A stretch of 64,000 bases of DNA from assembly GCA_020081605.1 (NCBI GenBank), contig JAHREC010000011.1, positions 1,488,001 to 1,552,000 on the forward strand, read 5' to 3'. Of this stretch, positions 56,254-64,000 are shown piece by piece. The position numbers and the translations under genes were made by a program. The notes beneath the pieces are model-generated. The model was given only the letters and a program-made list of their open reading frames with translations, was not told where the DNA came from and searched no databases. Positions within the stretch are counted from its first letter, which is position 1. Each line of letters begins with the position of its first letter. Source of the stretch: Albifimbria verrucaria (taxonomy: Eukaryota > Ascomycota > Sordariomycetes > Hypocreales > Stachybotryaceae).

Positions 56254-58490
56254 CTCAAGGTGGAAGAGTGTTGCTTTTCGTAACTCAATACATGGATGGC
56301 ACGACGGACAAAGGAAAGCTTTGAGCGTGGCAATGCTTCAACTTATACGTCGTCCATGGGACCACACCTGGTCTGAAGACAAACGCGGGGAACGCAGATC
56401 ACTCAGGGGTCCTGCCAAGTGTCAATGTGTTATTTTGCACCGCCCCTGCGCCGGCATTAACAGTTTTCGGTAGTTATCCGTAGGTTTATAACGAGCGAGG
56501 ACTGGGGTAGACAACCACCCGCACTTTAGTCTGGTTAACATTCCATACTGTGCAACGCCTTGTATCTGCGAGATGATTGATGCTGATACTAGTTACACAA
56601 TACGTGCAACACCGCCCTGTACAGTATCCAGCTACCTAATGTCAGCTTGCGAACATAGAACTTAGAACAGTAGGTCAGTTGCCGCCGGTGCATCTCGCGG
56701 CGGAGCTTCCTCCGCTGCTAAAGATTGGCAGTAATAGAACCCCACAAAGACCAAACTTGGTGGGGCCTAGCGGTAGAAACTCTTCCGACACCAAACATTA
56801 ATCATAGCCAAGCCTGGCGGAGAACTTGGCAGCGCGGGGAGGGGTTGATGGCATTGAACATTGGATATTGCGGGTCTTGTTGGACAACAGACTCTGCGTT
56901 TGCTGATACAGTCTATAACGTCTTCTCTGCAGGGTCTTCTGCAGAAGGATTGGCTATTTTGTTGCATGCTGTGACGTAATATTGTACATATGATGCTTGT
57001 ACTGGATGATCTGAGGAGAAAACTTGAAAATTTGTGAGACGGCCCGCTTGATTAATTGCTTACATATATTAAAACCATTACATCTAGACTACAATGGGGT
57101 CGAATCATACACATGATCTGTGAAATTCTTGACTGACTTGAATGATTGAATCGCTATGGCTGTGACCAAGTCCATAGGTCCCACCGAGGCTTGGTAAAGC
57201 CTGGACATGATCTTGACTCTTGCAGATTTTGATGCCTGGCAGAACTCATCTTGTTGTACTACGATATGGCCGATAGCAATTTTCTAAACACGAAGGACAG
57301 AATATTCTCATCTGTGACAGAGTGTTCGTGATGCAATGGCAATAGCTGCACCTGCATCTGTAGTACAACGGGCAGGAGACACGGGCTGGTAAATAATTTT
57401 CTCCTGATACAAATCTCACTAATTTCATTATTCCCTCATCCTCGGATTCTTGGTCAAGCCTCGTCGTAATTACTTGGCTGGTAGGTATCGTGCCTTTGAT
57501 AATTCCATTATTGGACTGGCCTTTGATAGCTGTGTTTGGGTCATTGCAGTTCGTATCTCCACCTACATATTCGGCGCTTCGTTCTTCGCCTTTCTCTGCG
57601 ACTGGCATTTTTATTGCTGGTTTTACTATCTCTAGTTCAATTAAAGATGTAGGAAGTCCTTCTGCTGGCTTAGTTTTGAGTCTGTAGGTACTTGCTTCTT
57701 GAATTTAGCTCAGATTTTGAAACTGTCGTCATGGGCTTCAGAACTGCCACTTGGTGTCATAAATCATGGGGTGGATCAGATCTACTAAGTCTACAGCGAG
57801 ATTTTGTTTTGGTGTGGCTGGGTGATCGTTTTTATACTTGGCCATACTACAAACATTCACTGAATGACAGGGCCCATATCATAGTTAGAAAAAAGACATC
57901 TGGGAACAACAGTGACAAAGTACAGCCATGAGAAGCGTTATCAATAACACTGCTTCGATCATCCTCTTCGTGTCTAATACATATAATGGATTTTCGAGTA
58001 CAAATCTTCTAGTTGAATGATTGCTGCAATGCCTAAGTTCTCGAGCATCTATCATTCTATGACCTGGTTCCAAACATGAGGTTGTGATTAAGTTGGAAGA
58101 GATATTATTAAGTTTCAATTCATTGCCAAGTAGAGGTTACGAAACACAGAAGGAGTGACCACTTGTGACGAACAGTTAAATATCCGTCTACTTATCCCCG
58201 TTTGCTTATGTTCCAGTAGTGGATAAATGGCTTCTACTTTGTTTTCTTCGTAGCATTAATCACCGGTTACCGCTGTCCCATTGTCCCCTTTTCTTGCGTG
58301 TGTAAACAAATGCTCTGGTTTCATTCAACTCGTAGATGCACAAGCACTCAAGATTCGCTCAGTATAATGGAATCGCATTTCATGGGTTCCAAGCAGTGAC
58401 TACGATACAGGTATAGTATGACCATTTGCGGACCTAGCACGCATGGTCTCAATAACTCCGGCGGTGGTTGACTTTTTAACATATAACGGC
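56254..58490. other. Long intergenic region
   Basis: 2.2 kb with no firmly supported gene. A minus-strand frame at 57246-57608 (120 codons, Cys-rich end CRCSYCHC, CPSC) could encode a short zinc-binding protein, but has no conserved start or partner exon. Remaining sequence AT-rich. Confidence 0.4.
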
Positions 58491-60600
58491 TCAAGTAGCT
58501 GATGAGGCTACGGTATATGGGTCTGCACTATTCAAAATCAGCCCCGGCTTCCGTTCTGCCAAATCTAATATCATCTCAGCAAAGTAGCTGTTGGCCCATG
58601 CAAACCATGGTCGCGTGTAATCGGTTGAGTTGTAAATGCCAACGCTTTCATGGATGAGCCCAAGCCCCGAGGTATTCTCAACAATGAGAGCTAGCCGCTC
58701 TTGGATCTCTTCATCGTCTTCCGTGCCAAAAATTCCAGAGATCTGCGACATGGGCCATGGGTAAGTTGCGTTAACATGCGGTCCACTATTTGCAGTTAGT
58801 ACTACGGTATCGAAGTGAAAGGACCATCGACTAATCCTACCCAATGCCACTAAAGTTCTTACCCACAGCGTAGTATGGGTTCGCGCGCGAGAATAACATC
58901 TCCTTCGTCTTGATAAAGGTTGGGTCGCTGCGCTCTAGAAAGCCCAGGTATGGCAATGACACAAGACTTGGCACATTCGCATCGTCCATGATAATCTGAC
59001 CGCCGTAACCGTCCGTCTCGTATGCAAAGATGCCATTCTGAGTAAGAGTATGGTTCCAGACTGCATCTGAGATCACCTTTTGGTAACTTCGAAGCCGATC
59101 TACCAGATCTGTCATATTGCTCCTGCTGTCTTCGATTACCTTCGCGATATTACCTAGTTCTACCGACATCATGGCATTATCAGAAGTAATATAGTCTGGA
59201 AAGATTAGTCGAGGATACAAGAAATTCTGTGCTGTTCTTATACGTACTGAAAACGCAGAGGTCATCGGATGGCCGGTGGCTTGATGACACAAGTCCATTC
59301 GCCTTTCTCAAGTCACCGTTTCCGCCATTCTTGACTGGCGGCGACAAAGAGCCTGCTGTGCCGGTCCAGTTGTAGTAGCTGATAAACTCCCAATCTTCGG
59401 ACCATGAGCTTTGCGATTCATTTTCGACAAGTGTCAGAATTGCTTCCATAGCAGCAAACCCTGAATCGGAAGTTAGTAGATGAAGCAGGACTATTCGGAG
59501 GTACCTACAATTGTCGTTCAAGAACGACGAATCCTTGGTGTTTTCGTAATATGAACGACAGATTTTGAGAAAACCAGCCAAAGAATCAAGCTCATACTGC
59601 AAAGTTTTGTCAGACACTTTAACTCCAAAGATCGACCTACCTTACCTTGCACTCAAAAACGGTTTGGTTGTTGACTGGCCTGGTGATATGGTCAATGAAA
59701 ACAACTAGATCCATATGACTTTCACTTACGGATTGACAATGACATTTAGTGCATAATCCTATTCCATGATTTAAGCTATCGGCTATTTTCAAAGTTATTG
59801 CAGACTTTGACTCACGTTGACGGTCGGTGCCAACCCACTCTCTGGTGGTGGTTGGAAAGCACCTGGGCATGTGATTAGTTTCCTTTGCTAGATTGTCGCA
59901 AGAAAGCCTACCGCAATAAGGGTACTCGGCAATGTATCGCGCTTCAGTGTTAATAATAGCTTTTACGAGGGCTTTGAGATTTTCGTCCTGAGGTAACAAC
60001 TTATACAGGTGTGCAAACTGGTTGCCAGTGTCTCGGAGCCACTGCGCCCTGTGATTTGTTAGTTCCAACAACTCCAAGACTAGGCTTATGGGTAACCAAC
60101 GTAATATCCTGTCATTTTATGTCAGTCAAAAGCTCAATTATCAGATCTTAGTACGTACACCCGTGATTATAAATGCGAGATTCAGATCTGGCTCAAAATA
60201 TTTTACAGTGGTATCAAGTGTCGACGCAAATGCATTCTCAAATAATCGTGCCAGATCTGGGTTCTTTATCCGAGCTTTCAAGTCGTTGATAACTGTCTGA
60301 ATTCATGAGTTGCGTTAACATGTTTCGGCTTCGTAGAAGAATAAAAATGCTTACCTCGACAGCAGAACTGTTGAATGTCCTGCATTCAGGACTAGGCCGC
60401 ATGTATGGTAATGCCAGAGGTCCGTCAGAGTACGGTCCATGAGGCTCTTGGGCGTATTTATTGTAGTCAGGGCATGTAGACGCAGTGCGGTTTCGTGCAG
60501 TGTAGTCCTGCCAAGTCTTTTCCTCGGCACTTGCATGAGGTAGCCCAGCAAGTAAGCCGAGACTTGCTCCAAACACACGAATTGTCGAAAGTGATTTCAT
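58491..60600 (-). CDS. Secreted GH125 exo-alpha-1,6-mannosidase
   Basis: Glycoside hydrolase family 125, which trims alpha-1,6-mannose from fungal-type glycans. Eleven exons: 60355-60600, 60159-60296, 60101-60108, 59912-60048, 59816-59862, 59730-59758, 59646-59679, 59509-59596, 59248-59460, 58841-59195, 58491-58785. All introns are GT-AG of 48-57 nt, phases agree, and the frame is intact. Signal peptide MKSLSTIRVFGASLGLLAGL; then the active-site strand GDIT-A-QWLRDTGNQ, which is assembled across three exons including an 8-nt one (60101-60108); YIAEYPYCGAFQPPPESG; VFECKYELDSLAGFL; RPSDDLCVF; DNAMMSVELGN; YGGQIIMDDANVPSL; and GPHVNATYPWPMSQI. N-glycosylation sites are frequent. It probably acts on mannans of fungal wall or host glycoproteins outside the cell. 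Confidence 0.92.
60101..60108 (-). other. 8-nt micro-exon of GH125 gene
   Basis: Exon of eight bases (GATATTAC) flanked by introns 60109-60158 (GTACGT to ACAG) and 60049-60100 (GTTGGT to ACAG). It encodes Asp-Ile plus two bases of Thr, the start of the conserved GDIxAxWLRD strand of GH125. Confidence 0.8.
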
Positions 60601-61708
60601 GATACTATAGAGAATAACCAGAAATCCCTATGCCAATCAATTGGATTCAATTCAATCTGCAATATTTTGAATCCGAAGATGCCAAGGACTACCGAGACGC
60701 GGAGAAACTTGTATGTTGTGACGCAAGCCCGGACATACCTTGTTTATGTCACCTGTCACTCATGTCGATCAGTGAGTTCGTAATTCGCTAGTGAAACCTT
60801 GCAATACCACGTAACATTGTGCTACTGAAGCAAGGCAAATCATTGTTTGCGGGGTTCGGGGATCGGCAAAGTGCTGGAGACGGCGTCATATCCGATCCAC
60901 CACGCTTTAAAGCTTGACTTAATCTGACCAAGGGTCACCTACAAACCACGCACTGCAAACCGAAGAGAGGTTCGATTGGACGGGAGTGGCAGAATGTATA
61001 GCAGGTCGCAATTAAGATGGCCAAAAAGATAATCTTATGGCTGTTTTATACCCAGAAGTAGGATCATTCAGTAATCCTAATGGAGCCAAGATAATCTTTG
61101 TTTCCAGATACGGTAGAGCTCAGACAACAGTTCTCCTAAGAAGTGCGAGGTTGAAAGCCACAATGCTATCGATTCCGGTCAGGTGTTTGGTAGTGATTTC
61201 ATTCTGTCTGGAACAGCTTAGATCTAGTGCAGAAAGGTGCCACGGCCAGTCGGCAGGAAGTTTGCCGAGATGGAGGCCAACCCCACATTCGTTCCCAAGA
61301 CGCCCACACGATTCACCGCATTAAGGGAAAGAGATTGTGAGACCTGGTCACTCGCGGCAAGCTACTGTTGTCGCTACAATCTATCATATCCTTCCGGCCA
61401 TAGTCTACCACTGAAATTACCAGGCAGTTTCATATAACGCATAGCCAACTTGAGCAGACTCACAACTTGGCGAATACTTGGAGCAAGGACCAGAGCAAGG
61501 ACTCAACAATCACATTTATGGTATTGAAACCTTGGAATTGAGAAAATATAATGCCTGTGTCATTTAGAGATCCGTTCTAAAGAATCCATGGCTGGGACAG
61601 CCGTAGAAGGTTATCCATATCTGACAAAATCTAGATGGATGAATGCTATAATGATTAGAGTTATAGTTCTCTTCACAAGTTAAAGTACCAACTACAACCG
61701 AAGAGGTA
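60601..61708. other. Intergenic region
   Basis: Upstream of GH125 (-) and downstream of the ankyrin gene (-). The frames at 61037-61437 have no domain support. Nothing recognised. Confidence 0.5.
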
Positions 61709-64000
61709 CTATCGAAACCACGGCTGCAATTCGTCCCATGCTCCATTTTTGGGGCTTTCAGATGTGTTCTTCTCCGACAAACGCCTCGCCACCTCGCCTG
61801 CATCCCTCACGCTAATCATATATCGCCTTGGAGTTTGACCAGACTTGGAGGCGTTCTGCATCATCTGCCTAAGAAGATAGTATGTTTTGATCATCGAGTC
61901 GTCATCGCCTTGAAAACCTCTGGTGCGGAACTTCAGGTCCCTCGACGGATGTGCCAGATTGCCGATAGGATTCTGGAAGTAGGCGTCGTGCATAGAAGGC
62001 GCCTTTGTTGTTTGATGACGAAGGTACAGTGTCCAGGCCAACTCTAGCGGAAGCTGGCCCATGGCATTGTCATGCATTAACACTGAGGGGTGAAGGGTTG
62101 CCAGTTCTTCCAAGAAGTCCATCGTTCCTTTACGTTCATTTTGAATGACGAGATAGTGTCCAGGTGTCTGTCCTGACCCGTCGAACATGGTGTATGTCTC
62201 CTTTGGCATATATCTATGTATGAGCTGGAGCAGTTTGGTGTTCCTTCCGCCACGCCAGATGTATGCTGCGAAAGGTGTAAGGCCTGTCGGGCCAATTGAG
62301 CAGCGGCTGGTAAACAGATCTGTTATAACATGCGTATCCACAAGTTTAAGTAACGCTTCAATCATATCGAGATCTTCCTTTTCCTTATCGGGCTCACTTT
62401 CAGTGCTTGCTCGCGGGTCTGTGAGGAGCAAAGCGTGCAATATGTTTCGCCCTTCTTTGTCACGTGTGGCCTGGTCAGCACCGGCTTCAATGAGGAACTT
62501 AGCCGCTTCAACTTGATGGAAGTAGAAGGCTATCCAAAGAGGAGCAATGCCAGTGCCTGACTTCCTCTCCATATTGTCTGGTGCGCATTCAAGAATGTAC
62601 TGAACAATTTTAAGGGAATTGTTTTGCTCGCCCCCTGACGCCCTCTGAGAAGAGCGCAATGAAGAGCTAGGTGCTTTCTAATGCCGAGCCACGTCGTGAC
62701 GGCTTTGCTCCACGACCCATATTCCTTCGTGATGCGCTTGATAGACTTGACTTCTTGGTTTCTCTCACCAAACCTCTCGTACATCTTCATGCACGCATCT
62801 CCTTGCCAGAAACCGATCACCTTTTTGCTGTGAGATTGAACAGCTTTGATGAAAGGCGATGTAGTTCTTTCACGCCATGACGTAGCTTGGGCCTGCTCTC
62901 CCTCACCACCGGCTTCTGCTGCCCAGTCTAGTCGGTGCTTGCCACGAATTTGAAGACCTTGATAATATTTCCGCTTTTGTCGTTCCTCTTCCGGAACGGC
63001 GATATCGTTGAAAATATCCGATATTGGCATTCCCACGCCAAATTCAGTAATCAGTAGCTCGACAAGGTCCCAATGTTCATTAGAAATGCAGCGATGTAGC
63101 CCATCGGACAATAATCGACGCCAGGTATTGTCCTCAGAAGAGCTACCTTGTCCGTCGTCATAAGAACAAATACCTGCTTCCTTCGCGACCCGCAATAAGA
63201 ACTTCATGAGGTCAGTGGTCCCTTTCTTGAAAATGAAGGGAGAATATCGCCCTTGACCCAAAAGCTGCTTAACACGCTACTGAATGCTGACTATTTAAAG
63301 TCAGTACAGCCTTGATCTTTGCAATACAACAAGAGAGCCTACCATGGGACTTTGATAAGTGGACCAATAGAAACCGGGCTTCCAAACTTCGGAATCTCCG
63401 CGATGGATATCATTTGCAGTAATGGTAAGAGGATAATGTACGACCCACCATGGGGTTCGTGCCATTATTAAATCTCTCGGCGAAGTCTCGCTTCCTGCTG
63501 ATGCGCTGAGTGCAGCAAGATCCTCGATAGTGAACTCATCGTCAACGAGCTCGGAGGTGAGCGCAATTTCATCAGGGTCGTGAGGTTCTTGATTGCTGTC
63601 GTTGGCCTCATCAACTCCACGGATTCGAAATCGACGATTCATAGATTTCTTCGATTTCTCTGGGTTGTATTGCGCAGCTGCTATGTCAAGAACAATTTGT
63701 GCAAGTGCCAAGTTTTTCTTCACCATAGCGATGGTGAACAAGTTCAACCCCTTGAGTCTGCAGTGGAAATCAGAAGAGGAGGCAACTTGCCACCTTCTCC
63801 GTCATCTCTCTCATGCAGTGTCAGCAGCTTGACGGTCTTAACATCTCCTTGCCATGCGGCTTCGAACCTGAATGAGGTTAGTAACTTCAGGCACAGATCA
63901 TCTTATAAGACATAGACTCACAAATCTGTATACGCCTTCTTCTTCTCTTCGTCAAACCTTTTATCAGCATACCACTCGCTAACAACATAGGTAGGCGCAT
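61709..64000 (-). CDS. Large ankyrin-repeat protein, 5' part outside window (frame disrupted)
   Basis: Runs off the right edge. From the edge, the reading FDEEKKKAYTDL meets an intron (about 63866-63924, GTGAGT to CAG), then FEAAWQGDVKTVKLLTLHE. After a shift in a C-run at 63748-63751 comes LFTIAMVKKNLALAQIVLDI and ELVDDEFTIEDLA, then SPRDLIMARTPWWV. A further shift near 63290 leads to KGTTDLMKFLLRVA, WDLVELLITEFG and HRLDWAAEAGG. After another near 62650 follow IVQYILECAPDNM, GIAPLWIAFYFHQVEAAKF, LIEAGADQATRDKEG and TPFAAYIWRGG, ending WDELQPWFR with stop at 61709. The order of ankyrin motifs is that of a large fungal ankyrin family with a conserved FTIxDL segment. Cytoplasmic adaptor or receptor-like role is inferred. 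No catalytic domain is visible in this part. Confidence 0.7.

Noticed and set aside
57246..57608. Possible short Cys-rich zinc-binding protein
   Set aside because: Cys spacing does not match a known zinc module and there is no conserved start; left as a note in the spacer entry.
1..64000. CRISPR arrays, bacterial operons, ribosome binding sites or riboswitches
   Set aside because: The window is eukaryotic (introns, Pol III tRNA gene, fungal families); no regularly spaced repeats were seen.

Overview
The window looks like nuclear DNA of a filamentous ascomycete (Pezizomycotina, plausibly Sordariomycetes/Hypocreales; genus not determined). The evidence is: genes split by short GT-AG introns (about 45-90 nt) with CTAAC/CTGAC-type branch points, an intron-bearing Pol III tRNA gene, and protein families typical of these fungi. 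These families include a PNP-NACHT-ankyrin NLR, a HeLo-domain protein, very large ankyrin/TPR proteins, a GH125 mannosidase, a P450 and many small secreted proteins. No ribosomal RNA, CRISPR array, intact transposon or secondary-metabolite backbone gene was seen. Gene density is low, with long empty AT-rich spacers.

Layout. 1.7-5.4 kb: PNP-NACHT-ankyrin NLR (+). 6.1-7.1 kb: secreted SH3-SH3-NlpC/P60 protein of bacterial type (-). 9.0-10.7 kb: zinc-finger protein (-). 13.4 kb: intron-bearing tRNA-Ala(AGC). 14.9-16.2 kb: secreted intradiol-dioxygenase-like protein (+). 17.7-19.6 kb: cytochrome P450 (+). 20.3-21.4 kb: HEXXH secreted metallopeptidase-like gene (-). 21.8-22.1 kb: small Cys-rich secreted protein (-). 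23.2-27.6 kb: large ankyrin protein with a conserved C-terminal module (+). 28.0-29.4 kb: pepsin-like aspartic peptidase (-). 30.8-32.5 kb: secreted carboxylesterase (-). 33.4-40.8 kb: giant kinase-Sel1-ANK-TPR-ANK protein (-). 41.2-42.9 kb: HeLo-pseudokinase (+), divergent from the giant gene. 43.9-44.8 kb: secreted protein of unknown function (-). 45.7-46.7 kb: M43-type metallopeptidase (+). 47.3-48.4 kb: kinase-fold protein (-). 49.2-49.8 kb: small secreted protein (-). 50.8-52.0 kb: unknown protein (-). 54.6-54.9 kb: small membrane protein (-). 56.0-56.3 kb: Cys-rich secreted peptide (-). 58.5-60.6 kb: GH125 mannosidase (-). 61.7 kb to the window edge: another ankyrin protein (-).

Together the genes read as an accessory, interaction-type region. 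It holds repeat-rich receptor-like proteins (the NLR, two ankyrin giants, the kinase-TPR-ANK giant and the HeLo-pseudokinase) interleaved with a secretome of peptidases, an esterase, a mannosidase, a bacterial cell-wall hydrolase type protein and small Cys-rich proteins. The most striking arrangement is the head-to-head pair of an apparently active kinase carrying TPR/ankyrin sensor repeats and a HeLo-pseudokinase, two genes separated by about 380 bp. It resembles in logic, not by proven homology, the RIPK/MLKL pair of animals and the NLR/HET-S pairs of fungi.

Caution on sequence quality. Most longer genes are broken by single-base shifts that sit in or beside short homopolymer runs, while the frame beyond each shift stays open and conserved. 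I read this as mostly assembly error rather than gene decay. GH125, the M43 peptidase, and the two one- or two-exon small secreted proteins (21.8 and 56.0 kb) are clean. Gene spans are given from first to last supported codon; introns are given in the text.
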